Source: Zoopage sp. CT-All
Lineage: Eukaryota; Zoopagomycota; Zoopagomycetes; Zoopagales; Zoopagaceae
Assembly (NCBI GenBank): GCA_004114245.1
Contig: QZWS01000079.1
Span: 1-29,108, forward strand
Length of the DNA stretch: 29,108 nucleotides
Direction: 5' to 3'
The notes under the pieces were generated by a model that was not told the origin of the DNA, searched no databases, and saw only the letters and a program-made list of their open reading frames with translations. This document shows, in pieces, positions 6,633-16,157 of the stretch. Position numbers and translations under genes: made by a program. The first letter of the stretch is position 1. Every line of letters starts with the position of its first letter.

Positions 6633-8849
6633 ATGTCCATCGAGACCGATCCCCGCGAAGTCGCGATTCTCAAGCTCAAAGACATGCTTCGGCATCCCGA
6701 CGATCTCGAGTCCAAGCTCGGGACCGTGAAAAAGCGCATTTTGATGGAAAAGGCGCAGCTCGATGCACAGCTCCGCGCCGGGGCGCAGGCCCAGTACGAC
6801 GAGGTCTCCTCCGGCCTCGACCTCCTCGACTCGGTCAACGCCAACACCGACAATCTCATGCACAGATTGCGATCTATAATGTCGCAGCGCGAGACGTCCG
6901 AGCAGCTCACCGATAACTTTCACCTCATCTCGGACATTGCGCGCATGTACGCCAACGCCGTGAAGACACGCAAGATGGTGCGGCAGTTCGCCTCGCTCGA
7001 TGAAAGGCTAGACGAGATTCAGGAAATCGTGGACATGCAGCGGAAGGACGGGAGGATTGCGCCGGCAGATTTGCTGCGGCTGCATTATAAGCTTTCACAG
7101 CTGGAGGAGTTCCGCGACGAGGTTATGCTCAACTCGCAAAACGCTTCCGAGGATGCGCTGCACACGGTGGACCAGTATTTTGTGCGCCTGGACGAGCTCT
7201 CGGACCACTTTAACGATTTTTTCTGGGGCCTGGTACGAAACCTGTTCAATTACGCGACAAGCGACGAAGATGGCCCTATCCTGGTCAGCATCGCCAAGAT
7301 TGTAGAGGCGGAGGAACGTGCGGACGAAAAGGCCGTGTTTGTTTGGCGCGCGGATCTAGCCAACGACGGGCTGGACGAAGCGACGGATGGGCCGACGCCA
7401 AAAGGATTCAAGGCCCGCCTCTTTGAAGTACTGAGCGAGATCATACAGGACAGATTTATGCTGTGGCTGGAGCAGTTCGACGAGGATATATTCGCTTCGT
7501 TGGATGCCACAGGATTTGTTCTCGATGATCTGGACTGCGTGCGCAACTATGTCGTCCCGCGTTTTCCCAAGCAGTGGAATCTCTTTCCTTTCGTTGTGCT
7601 CGAATACCACAAACAGCTCAATAATATCGTATCGCAAATTGCGGCGACTGATCTTGATGCTGGACAGATCCTGCGCCTTCTCCGATGGGCGCGTGACTAT
7701 TACGGCGATATGAAAAAGCAGCTCTGCATCTCGGAGAAATCTCTCGAGCCCAAGCTGCTCGAAGAGCAGGAGGACGCGCTCATTCGCGACTATCTGGCAC
7801 TGGTTCGCGCCAAGGTCGATGAGTGGATGGCCAATCTCACGCGGACGGTGCAATCCGAGTTTTCAGAGCGCATCAATCCGCCAGAGCAAGATGCCGATGA
7901 CAAGTACGGCCTGTCCGTCGCCGTCATTGTATTCCAGGTAGTCAATCAGCAAGTCGACCTTGCCACCGAGGCCAACCGAGGCCAGCTGCTCTGCGACGTG
8001 GTCGAGCAGTGCTCTGGGTCGCTCATCACGACGCAAGAGTCTTGGCGGATGATGATGAAATACGAGGTGGAGGCCCAATTGTCCGGCCAGGATGTTCCCG
8101 GCGGCTTGGTAGAGTATTTAATGGCGTTTGCCAATGAGCAGCTGCGAAACGTCGAGTTCTGCGACGCGATTGTCGATCGACTGTCAGAGATGCTGAGCAA
8201 CAAGTACTCGGTGGCGGTGGGCAAGTCGTTTGACGAATCGCTTGCCGGATTCCTGGAAACAGCGACGACTGCATCTAGCCATCTCGTCGAGATCACCTTC
8301 AACGATATGATGTCGGTATACACCACGCTATTTTGCCAGGAGTGGTACACGGAGGACCACATCGTGTTGGTGGTCGAGACATTGCGCGACTATTGCCAAG
8401 ATTTCCGGTCGGCGATGAAAGACTTCCTCTACAGCCGCCTCTTGCAGAGCATCCTCGAGCGGCATTTGATCGAGTACATCAGTGCAATGCAGGCCAAGGA
8501 TGCCGTGTTTCGCATGCCAGCATGCAGGAACCGCTTCAAGCTGGACACGGACCTTGCGATAGGTTTCTTTACCGAGTTTATCGGAGACGAGCAGCAGGTT
8601 CGCGACGCCTTTGACCCCCTCCAGCGTCTATGCGGTTTCCTGGTCGCTGCTCCTGATAACCTCTTTCTCGAGTTCCATAACCTTCGCAAGAAATATCCAG
8701 ATATCGATCCCAATTTTGCCGAGACAATTCTGTCGCGACGAGAGGACATATCGCCCGAGAAGCTCGCCGAAGTGTTGACCAACATCCGAAGCAAGTTGGA
8801 CACCAAGGTGCGCATCGACGCTCCAAGTGTATTTTCCAAGCTCAAATAA
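6633..8849 (+). CDS. sec6: Exocyst complex component Sec6 (EXOC3)
   Basis: A single exon of 738 residues. The first ATG in frame is at 6633 ([19 protein letters not shown]). The length matches Sec6/EXOC3 (about 750-800). The N-terminal part is a predicted coiled coil (roughly residues 25-140, [22 protein letters not shown] and following). The rest is the helical-rod CATCHR-type core, with family-like stretches such as [49 protein letters not shown] and [18 protein letters not shown]-like residues near the C terminus. Sec6 is one of eight subunits that tether secretory vesicles to the plasma membrane at sites of polarised growth. It has no introns, unlike slx1. Its 3' end converges on the kinase gene with about 50 bp between stop codons. 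Confidence 0.9.
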   Translation: MSIETDPREVAILKLKDMLRHPDDLESKLGTVKKRILMEKAQLDAQLRAGAQAQYDEVSSGLDLLDSVNANTDNLMHRLRSIMSQRETSEQLTDNFHLISDIARMYANAVKTRKMVRQFASLDERLDEIQEIVDMQRKDGRIAPADLLRLHYKLSQLEEFRDEVMLNSQNASEDALHTVDQYFVRLDELSDHFNDFFWGLVRNLFNYATSDEDGPILVSIAKIVEAEERADEKAVFVWRADLANDGLDEATDGPTPKGFKARLFEVLSEIIQDRFMLWLEQFDEDIFASLDATGFVLDDLDCVRNYVVPRFPKQWNLFPFVVLEYHKQLNNIVSQIAATDLDAGQILRLLRWARDYYGDMKKQLCISEKSLEPKLLEEQEDALIRDYLALVRAKVDEWMANLTRTVQSEFSERINPPEQDADDKYGLSVAVIVFQVVNQQVDLATEANRGQLLCDVVEQCSGSLITTQESWRMMMKYEVEAQLSGQDVPGGLVEYLMAFANEQLRNVEFCDAIVDRLSEMLSNKYSVAVGKSFDESLAGFLETATTASSHLVEITFNDMMSVYTTLFCQEWYTEDHIVLVVETLRDYCQDFRSAMKDFLYSRLLQSILERHLIEYISAMQAKDAVFRMPACRNRFKLDTDLAIGFFTEFIGDEQQVRDAFDPLQRLCGFLVAAPDNLFLEFHNLRKKYPDIDPNFAETILSRREDISPEKLAEVLTNIRSKLDTKVRIDAPSVFSKLK

Positions 8850-8899
8850 TAAGATGAACTGTATGTAAATACAAACTTATAATCACATGCAAATGCCTT

Positions 8900-10784
8900 C
8901 TAACGCCCCCAGCTGAAAGGCCAGCCCGACCTTGGCTTGGACGCAGGGAGCGATTGCATGGCGCCATCAAGGAAATCGTCCGACTCTGCCGATGACTGGT
9001 GCCGATGCATATGTCCCTCTCGCGCTGCGGCATCCGCATGGGCACGACAGCGATCGCAGTGAGCCACCGTGCGTTCAAGGGAATCGAGTCGCTCCTGGAG
9101 CGATATGATCTCAAAGTCCCGCTGAAGCAGCTGGGCGCGCAGACTTCGCTCGTCCGATGACGACTGCATCAGATCCCGCTGCAGCACATCCTCCACGCTT
9201 GGCCGTTGGGCCGGGTTCGCCGTGGTGAGCCAAACAACAAACGCAGCCTGTTTGGGCCAACGCCGTGCGAACGCCTCGGGGATGATGCCGTTTCGAAGAT
9301 CACTCAGCGTCCTGTGACGCTCCATGTAGGTTGCGAACGGGTGGTATAGTTCAAATAGGATTATACCAAGCGCGTAGACATCGACAGCGCTGTCGTATCC
9401 ATGGGTGCTTGGTTTCAGCTGCTCCGGTGCAGCATACTATACTCAGAATAAGCGAATGGAACGATGCGAATGCGGGGCCTACCAAGGCGGTGCCAATGTT
9501 TCCGGTGTGCTGGACATCCACAACCAGCCGCGGATTGACCGAGAGTTCATTGTGGTTGTCGATTTGTGCCGTCAGCGTATCCGTGACGAGTCCAAAATCA
9601 CCAATCTTGGGCACCACACTGAACAAATTCTGGTGCTGAGCCAGATCGCGCAAACGTTGATGCTCATCCACATCGGCGACCTCTTCTGACGCCGGCAAGG
9701 CGCTGACAATACCCATAAAGATGTTGGCTGGCGAGAGGTCGCGATGGATGAGCCCAACAGAGTGGATGTATGCCACGGCCCGTACGACGGTGCGGAAAAG
9801 ACATAGGTTCGCCTCGGAATCGACCAGCGCAATCGGATCGACGAGGTTTCCAATGACAGCCTCCAGATCGATGGCGGCCGACCGAGTGCTGCCGCTGGAG
9901 CGAGGTACGGTGGCAGCAGCGGCATCACGGCGTTGGCGCGCAGCCGCAGCACGCTGGCACATATATTTATCGCGAATATCGAGGTACGCACGCAAGGAAT
10001 GATGGCACAGCTGCATCTGGATGAATAGCGCAGGCCGCAAATGGCTCATGTCGCCGTTTATGGCTGCGGCGGATGCAGCGCCGAGGTAGTGTGCGAGCTG
10101 CTTCATTGACGGCGAGCTGCTGGGCAGCGATCGAGAGAGCGATGCTGTAGAGTCAAAGAGTGGGTTGGACTGCTTGCGAAGATGCCCGAATGCCACAGAC
10201 GCATCCCGACTGCCGTTGTCGTCTTCTTGCGCTGCAAGGGACGACGGCGAGGCGGATGATTCTTGGACTCCCGCGGACGACTCGAAAACGATATCGAACG
10301 AGAAATCAGCAGCCGTGGCAGGCATGCCGTAGGAAAAATCGAGCTCGTTCTGTTCCCCGGGCACCTGAAACTCGCCGCCGTTTGCAGATATGTCTGAATC
10401 TGTGCCGGCCTGCTCGCTAGCCAGCACCACGCCAAGCCCAGGGGTCGCATCCATGACGGGAGAATTCAGCCGCGACGAGAGCGACTCTGCGTTCGCATCC
10501 CACGGCACCATCTCCAGCCAGCTCGAGTAATACCGCACGATGTTTGGATGGTCGAGGCGCGACATGCCCTTGATCTCGCGAAACACCTTTGACATGTCCC
10601 TGCCGGCGCGGTCGTCCATGGGCAGCTTTATCTTCTTGACGGCGTAGAGCAGCCCGTCGAGGCGATTGCGGGCCTTCCACACGGAGCCAAACCCGCCGCG
10701 GCCAATGACATTGACTTCCTCGAAATCGGTTTCGTAGCGTGATGGGCGGGAAATGGGTGGTGGCGCGACAACATCGTTTTGCAT
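8900..10784 (-). CDS. HRI-like eIF2-alpha kinase
   Basis: Two exons, 10784..9483 and 9436..8900, with a 46-bp intron (9482..9437, GTAGGC...GTATAG), give 612 residues. Splicing restores the activation segment: HTGNIGTAL joined to YAAPEQL. The kinase domain has a Gly-rich loop GRGGFGSVWKA (about 28-38), catalytic Lys50 (YAVKKI), alphaC Glu70, and the eIF2alpha-kinase hallmark NIVRYYSSWLE (81-91). An acidic, Ser-rich insert of about 160 residues lies between the lobes, followed by HRDLSPANIF (347-356) and DFG (396-398). The C terminus has a short predicted coiled coil (LRAQLLQRDFEIISLQERL), as in HRI. There is no transmembrane segment or GCN2-type RWD/HisRS region, so HRI-like is preferred over PERK or GCN2. 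The usual Lys of HRDLK is Ser. It would phosphorylate eIF2alpha under stress. An upstream exon cannot be excluded. Confidence 0.85.
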
Positions 10785-10909
10785 GAGGCGGCTGCTGGGA
10801 CGCAGAAATTCGGGAGCTGGCAGTTGGCAGACGACGTGTAGGCATGGGCAATGCGATAAGTATAAGTGAACTCGCCAGAGATATCGCAGACTAGGATTGT
10901 TTGCCCGCC

Positions 10910-11736
10910 TCAGGCTCGCTTCCACACAACTATGCGCTCCCGGTCCTGCCGTCCTGGGTGGCTTTGCTCCACAGGTTCGTCCGTCAGCATCTCAAACATA
11001 GGGCTCAGTGCCCGAGTGTATGCTGCAACAGACACCGTAAAGGGGGGGCCGCCGTCGTGCTCGTCAAGGGGATATGCTAAACAGACAAGCAGGCCACTGG
11101 GTCGGATGAGCTGTGCCCAGCGACGGCCCCAGGCTTCCCGCATGCTCGGATCAATCGCGCAGAAGAACCTGGCATCCACAGCACATATGGCATCATTCGC
11201 TGTGCAAAGTGATATGACCAAGCATACGTGTAGTCATATCCAAGGTCGTATGGGGCTGCGGGCAGTGCCAAAACATTGAAGAAATCCCCGAGGATAAAGT
11301 CTGCGCCAGGCACATTTCGCTTGCCCTTGGCCTTGAGATGTGCATATTAGACATACAAGTACAATGCACCCGATGCATGCCTTGAGGAGTGCTGGAAAGA
11401 CGACTGAGCTGTACTCGAGACCGTGGGAAACGGCGGCTCCGCTCTCAGCGAGCAAGAAAACATCATATCCCTTGCCGCACAATCGCCATAATGTTAAATT
11501 GCATTAGCAATGCAATTTATTCATACCTTTCCGCAGCCTGGGACGATGGCCTTGCCGCCTTTCAGCACGGCATCGAGGGTGCCGTCGTGCACAAGCTTGA
11601 CGAGCGCAGGCGATGGCACGCCCTTGTCCCACGGCGTGTTGCCAGCAATATACCTCTTGTCCCAGTCATTTGTGGGGTGATCCAAGGCAGTGGCAACGGT
11701 GCTATCGTTGAGGGTGGTGGCAGTGCTGGTGCTCAT
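10910..11736 (-). CDS. Thiopurine S-methyltransferase-family SAM-dependent methyltransferase
   Basis: Best model is four exons, 11736..11527, 11470..11363, 11331..11228 and 11168..10910, about 226 residues. The introns are 11526..11471 (56 bp, branch GCTAATG), 11362..11332 (31 bp, uncertain) and 11227..11169 (59 bp). Family signatures are DWDKRYIAGNTPWDKGVPSP at the N terminus, SAM-binding motif I IVPGCGKGYDVFLLA (formed across intron 1), GLEYSS, then ADFILGDFF and LGYDYT joined to FFCAIDPSMREAWGRRWAQ across intron 3, and LIRPSGLLVCLAYPLD. The total matches the family (about 230). The acceptor of intron 2 is supported by CTAATATGCACATCTCAAG, but its donor could also be at about 11404, giving a 73-bp intron and a protein 14 residues shorter. 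Fungal members are thought to methylate thiols, halides or small metabolites; the substrate is not predictable here. Confidence 0.8.
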
Positions 11737-11823
11737 AATATTGGGCAGAATATTGATGTGGCAGCAGCTCAATTCAGGGCAGATGCAACTCTGCAATATA
11801 TAAAGCATACAAAGTTGCAATAA

Positions 11824-14184
11824 TCAAATAGCCCTGAGAGGGTTGCTGCGCTGGTTTTTGTGCAGCCAGGCTGGCTCTGCATGCTTTCTGCAGTTCAATG
11901 ACGACTCTGAGCGGCTGCCATGCTGCTGCCGTGCACGATCCAGCTGCAGGCGAAGACGGCGATGGCGTCGGACATAGACCAGAATGCCACCAGTAACTGT
12001 ACCATACAGCACCAGGCAACCGATGCCTGCAACGATGGTGATAATATAAGTATACGACGCATCTTGCGGGCCTATGCTGACGATAGGCGTGGATAATGAC
12101 GGATCGACCACGGATTGCAAGAAATCGGCATCAAGTAGGCGGGTAAATGCACCTGGACCATCGTTGGCCGCTGCTGTCGCATTTTTAGCGCTGCTCGACT
12201 TGGATCTGCCGCGCCAGAGACGGCTGTCGGGGTTTTGCATCAGCTCGCGCAGACGAGCAACCTCGGCATCACGTCCAGCAGGGCCGCTCACGCCGCTGTT
12301 GGATGCGAGTTCTACGCGCACTAAACTAGCTACGTTTCCATCTTCATCAAAGGATTGCTTGACGTCCGGACGGACTGCAGCAACGCGAATGCGCTCAGTT
12401 GGGATTTCCATGGCAGAGGCCAACTCGGAGGGGAAGAATCCAAAGAGCTGCGCCACTAGGGTGGAATCCTCGACAAGCGAAGCATATGGAAGTCGAAGTC
12501 GCAGGTCTACTTGCGATGCTTCAGGGCGAAACTCATCTTGGTCCAACGGAGCAGTGCTGGTGGTGGACTGGGAGGGCAAAGAGCTCGCCTGTGGCTTTGA
12601 CGGTTCGCTTAGCCCATCATCAGCAGGGAGAATCTCGACTGGTAGATCTTTTAGAGCGGGGTGGGGGTGAGCGACAGGGCGAGATGGAGCTGGAGCCAGC
12701 GTCGAAGTGAGGGTGGTCGGAGCTGGTGTGTGGGCATCGATATGGTTCCGCCATTGCTCGTCTGTCTCCGCTCTACCCCACATTGCTTCGGCCGGAAGTA
12801 TCACTGTATGCGGCAGCCATGCGGCACTTGCTCCAGCTCTCTGGGCTGCTCGTGTGTTTTCAATGACACGGCGCGATCGGCGACGATCATGACCCGTTCC
12901 GCTGTCACTGATGTCCGGTTTGACGTGGCCATCATTGCTGAGGACAATTGGTACAGGTGTAACATTGCTTTCACCGCTGTTGGAATTTTTATCAATTCGT
13001 ACCGAGGTCTTTGAGTGATTATCCTTTGCCGATGGCTGGGAACGGTGACCGCTATGATCGCCCTTGTTGGTTGACGAACGACTGTCCCCTTTGCTACCTT
13101 TGGCAAATTTATTACCCGTTCTCGCAGGCGGCGAAACCATAAATGGCGCTGCTTTGTCTGCCTGGAAAATGGAGGGCAAAGGCGTCCGCAGCTTTGGTAC
13201 ATCCCTGGAACGTCCTTTGGGTTGATGCTTGCCTAAGATTGGTGGCAAGATTGATGGCAAGATTGATGGCGCCCTGGCTGCATCATTATTCTTGGCGCTT
13301 TTCGAGCCCTCAGTATGATCACGAGGAGAGCCAGCGTTGTCTTTAGATAAAGAGCCTTTTCCAAGTCTGTTTCCTGTTCGAGATGTATCTCCGGCAGACG
13401 AGATACGTTTACCTGCTGAAAAATTGCTTGCAGCGTCATGACCATCGCTGGGCCGGTTGGCGTTTTGCAAGCCCGGCGACTCGGCCGAGTCGCGCTGACG
13501 ACGAGCTTGGTCCGCAGACTCTAATATCAAACCTAGCTTGCGTAAACCCGCATTTGATAAGGATGCGAGTGCATTCGGCCTGTCTGACAGCGAAGGCATT
13601 TGGTTGCGCTTTGGGCTTGATGGCGATGCTTGATGCGAAGGTTGCGTCTGGCGGGATGAGGATTCGGGCGAATCCTTACTAGTATTGCTGGCAGAATGCT
13701 GCAATTCGGTTACTGGTGTCGGCGGCAATCGAGATGCTTGTTTTGCAGATGAATTCGATGTCGATGATGGCTGCCGCGACCCTTTGGCATTATCGCCCGT
13801 TCTCACGGGCTTTAGAAGCGGAGAAAGGGCTCCTTTTGCAAGTTTCTGCAGCGAAGAGCGCCCCGCAGCATCGTGAGCAGGAGATGGCGAGGGCGAAGGC
13901 GAGGCAGCGGACTGTTCCAAGATTGTGCCTTCATGACGCGGAGACGATGCCGTGTGACCACCGCCAGAGTCTCTCGACCCAGAAGATGGCGAAATTCTAT
14001 TGCTATTATGCGAGATGAAACGGCCTGGGCCGATGCGGTGCTGATTATTGGAGGATGCGGTGCGAGATGAGCGAGATTGCGGACTGCCGCTGCCGCCGGA
14101 ACGGCCGGCGTTCTGGGCTGCAACACACAGGGATGCGAGGCTATTGGAGACGACGAGGAGAGCGGCAATGCAGAGAACGCGCAT
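11824..14184 (-). CDS. Mucin-like single-pass type I membrane protein with a juxtamembrane ectodomain module
   Basis: A single exon of 786 residues starting at ATG 14184. The signal peptide is MRVLCIAALLVVSNSLASLC. Residues about 25-555 are extremely Ser/Pro/Gly/Asn-rich and likely O-glycosylated, with a small SILPSILPPIL repeat encoded by repeated AAGATTGATGGC. A folded-looking module spans about 559-695, with VDLRLRLPYASLVEDSTLVA, LFGFFPSELASAMEIPTERI and VASLVRVELA, resembling in layout the membrane-proximal SEA-like modules of signalling mucins. A transmembrane helix (about 713-738, IITIVAGIGCLVLYG) is followed by a 48-residue basic cytoplasmic tail (RRHRRLRLQLDRARQQ). The architecture resembles Msb2/Hkr1-type or cell-wall-stress sensors, but that is an inference from layout; I do not see a conserved family motif. 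The stop lies 87 bp from the methyltransferase start. Confidence 0.75.
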   Translation of the reverse strand: MRVLCIAALLVVSNSLASLCVAAQNAGRSGGSGSPQSRSSRTASSNNQHRIGPGRFISHNSNRISPSSGSRDSGGGHTASSPRHEGTILEQSAASPSPSPSPAHDAAGRSSLQKLAKGALSPLLKPVRTGDNAKGSRQPSSTSNSSAKQASRLPPTPVTELQHSASNTSKDSPESSSRQTQPSHQASPSSPKRNQMPSLSDRPNALASLSNAGLRKLGLILESADQARRQRDSAESPGLQNANRPSDGHDAASNFSAGKRISSAGDTSRTGNRLGKGSLSKDNAGSPRDHTEGSKSAKNNDAARAPSILPSILPPILGKHQPKGRSRDVPKLRTPLPSIFQADKAAPFMVSPPARTGNKFAKGSKGDSRSSTNKGDHSGHRSQPSAKDNHSKTSVRIDKNSNSGESNVTPVPIVLSNDGHVKPDISDSGTGHDRRRSRRVIENTRAAQRAGASAAWLPHTVILPAEAMWGRAETDEQWRNHIDAHTPAPTTLTSTLAPAPSRPVAHPHPALKDLPVEILPADDGLSEPSKPQASSLPSQSTTSTAPLDQDEFRPEASQVDLRLRLPYASLVEDSTLVAQLFGFFPSELASAMEIPTERIRVAAVRPDVKQSFDEDGNVASLVRVELASNSGVSGPAGRDAEVARLRELMQNPDSRLWRGRSKSSSAKNATAAANDGPGAFTRLLDADFLQSVVDPSLSTPIVSIGPQDASYTYIITIVAGIGCLVLYGTVTGGILVYVRRHRRLRLQLDRARQQHGSRSESSLNCRKHAEPAWLHKNQRSNPLRAI

Positions 14185-14354
14185 CGTGAAGTATAGGACG
14201 ATGGTGGCGCGGAGGGGCGGGAAATTAAGTGACGATAAGGCGGGCAGTCTGGCGGCAATTAATCGGCCAGCATCATCGGGCAAAACACCAGCCTGTCGAC
14301 AGACGGAATATATTCAGACACACATGCGGAATTTCTCGCTGGCTCGGACGCCGT

Positions 14355-15652
14355 CTAGCGTCCGCTTTGCTTCTTGGGCTTGTTTTTGATATCCTCCTCC
14401 TTGACCACATGCAGCATCACCGTGTTGCGCGGGTTGTTGGCGCCCTGGACTCCCTTGGCCCAGTCGTAGCCGATCCCGTAGGCAAAGATACTGCCGGTGC
14501 GGTTAAACGCGGTGGCGTTGATCGGTGCGCCGACATTGTCGAATGTTTTGAGGCGCTGCTTGGCGTCCTTGTCCCAGAAGCAGATCGTTCCGTCGCCTAT
14601 GTCACCAGCGCGTTAGTGAGGCGCTTCAAGCACCGGCAGCAAACCTCCAGCAGTTGAAAATGTGCCAAAGACAGGGTGAAACGCGATTGAATGGACGGGA
14701 AACACATTGTTGCCTTCCCGATGGCACTTGAACGAGAAGTTGGATCTACATCCAATCGATAAGCATGGGGAAATATCCGAGAACTCCTACGCAGAGTTTG
14801 CCTCGTCGATATACTGGATACTGCACCGGCCCTCGATGCTTCCGACGGCATACCCGGCAGGCCCAAGCGGGAAGCACGAGATCGCACGCGTCTGCCACTT
14901 GAGCGGACTCTCGGTCGATTTGAGCACCGCCCCGGGGTTATTCAGATTCACCACCTCAATATGTCGCTCGGCCAGTCCCAAGACCATCACCGGTCCGTGC
15001 GAATCCATCGCCAAGACACGCTCCTTGAGCTGCAACATTGCCACCGGCTGCGTCCCAGCCCGCGGATCCCAGTATCGCACCGTCTTGTCCCAGGAGCCCG
15101 AGGCGAGAATCTTGGAGCCTGATTGCTGCTCCACCCAGCGCACAGCACGGATGGGCGCGTCGTGGCCGGTGAGCGAGCCCAGTTGTTGCTGGGTGGCAAC
15201 GTCGAATATGCGCACCGTCTTGTCACATCCCGCCGTAGCCATCCATGCACCGTCCTAAAGAATATACATAGTGAGTACAAGGAATGCAGGAGCGTATGTA
15301 AATGCCGTACAGCTGACCAGCGGCACGAGAGCACCGGTGCATCCATCTTCAATTCTGCCTTTCCCTGGCTCTGGATCATCCCGTTCTGATGTGCAATTTC
15401 ATACACACGAATCTGCATCTCCAGTTACAACTGAACCCGTAAATTAGACACAGGGGCTTACAGAATTGTCCCAGGAGGCGACGGCGAGATAGTCCGCCTG
15501 CGGGTGAAAGTGAACATCCGAGACGCCATCGGACGGCGGTGCAGTGATCTGTAATGCCGCAACGGCGCGTATCAGCAATCCCAAGAGACAGCAAACGTGT
15601 GGATGGGAGCTACCTCGACGTCCTTGGGGGCGGTGGCGGCGCCAAACGACAT
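14355..15652 (-). CDS. rae1: Rae1/Gle2 WD40 mRNA-export and nuclear-pore factor
   Basis: Six exons: 15652..15614, 15548..15462, 15412..15311, 15254..14791, 14745..14645 and 14596..14355, giving 344 residues. The five introns are 65, 49, 56, 45 and 48 bp. All junctions keep frame and rebuild WD40 blades: [20 protein letters not shown] joined to [16 protein letters not shown] joined to [46 protein letters not shown]...[19 protein letters not shown] joined to [13 protein letters not shown]. The C terminus [15 protein letters not shown]...[12 protein letters not shown] matches the conserved Rae1 tail. Rae1/Gle2 binds the Nup98 GLEBS motif and supports mRNP export. The length equals the family (about 350). 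Introns 2 and 5 carry CTAAT and CTAAC branch sites. Confidence 0.93.
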
Positions 15653-15714
15653 GTTGGCGGAGGGAGGCAACTTGACAGTTGGTGACTGGCAAGACTCGAT
15701 TTCGTAGGAGGGAC

Positions 15715-15744
15715 CGAGTCATTCCGAGTCACTCCGAATCATCA
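15715..15744. promoter_or_regulatory. Three tandem 10-bp CGAGTCA-type repeats upstream of rae1
   Basis: CGAGTCATTC, CGAGTCACTC and CGAATCATCA follow each other with an exact 10-bp period, one DNA turn, 63 bp upstream of the rae1 ATG. On the minus strand the first two contain TGACTCG, close to the bZIP (Gcn4/AP-1) core. Function is inferred only. Confidence 0.35.
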
Positions 15745-15856
15745 TCGGCTTGCATGACGCAAGCGCAAAAATTGTATTCCCGGCCTCCAGACACGCTTCG
15801 GAGCACTTTAGTGTACTGTCTTTGATTCGATATTTTACGAAATAGGAAACGAACAA

Positions 15857-15927
15857 GCGTACGTGGTTTAGTGGTATAATTACCGCCTGCCACGCGGTAG
15901 ACCTGGGTTCGATTCCCAGCGTACGCA
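15857..15927 (+). tRNA. tRNA-Gly (anticodon GCC)
   Basis: A 71-nt cloverleaf: acceptor stem GCGTACG pairs with CGTACGC (7 of 7), discriminator A. The D-arm is TGGTTTAGTGGTAT (A box), and the anticodon arm CCGCCTGCCACGCGG has the GCC anticodon at its centre. The T-arm is CTGGGTTCGATTCCCAG (B box). No intron and no encoded CCA, as expected for a eukaryotic nuclear tRNA. It sits between divergent rae1 and the lipase gene. Confidence 0.96.
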
Positions 15928-15931
15928 TTTT
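15928..15931 (+). terminator. RNA polymerase III terminator
   Basis: A run of four T residues directly follows the tRNA discriminator base, the minimal Pol III stop signal. Confidence 0.7.
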
Positions 15932-16157
15932 GCATGGCGGATTCACAGCTTGCCAATGCACCCCACACCACTGCAATCATCAATCCAGGCTTTTTCGATT
16001 GAAATGAGAGTAGCCTACGTGCAGTGCAGAGTGCTGTCTGCGCCGAGCCAAATGTAGATCAGTCACAGGCAAGGTTGCTTAAAATAGGCGTTTAGCTACT
16101 CTAGATAAGTTAGACAGGCGGTCAACAACAACCACAACTCCCTCGTTGCGCAACACC

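Noticed and set aside
5930-6910. Long minus-strand frame taken as one gene of about 326 codons
   Set aside because: Its first half is antisense to the start of sec6; only 5954-6371 is real, as slx1 exon 2.
8900-10784. Assignment as GCN2 or PERK
   Set aside because: No RWD, HisRS-like, signal peptide or transmembrane region is present; the short N terminus and C-terminal coiled coil fit HRI-like kinases better.
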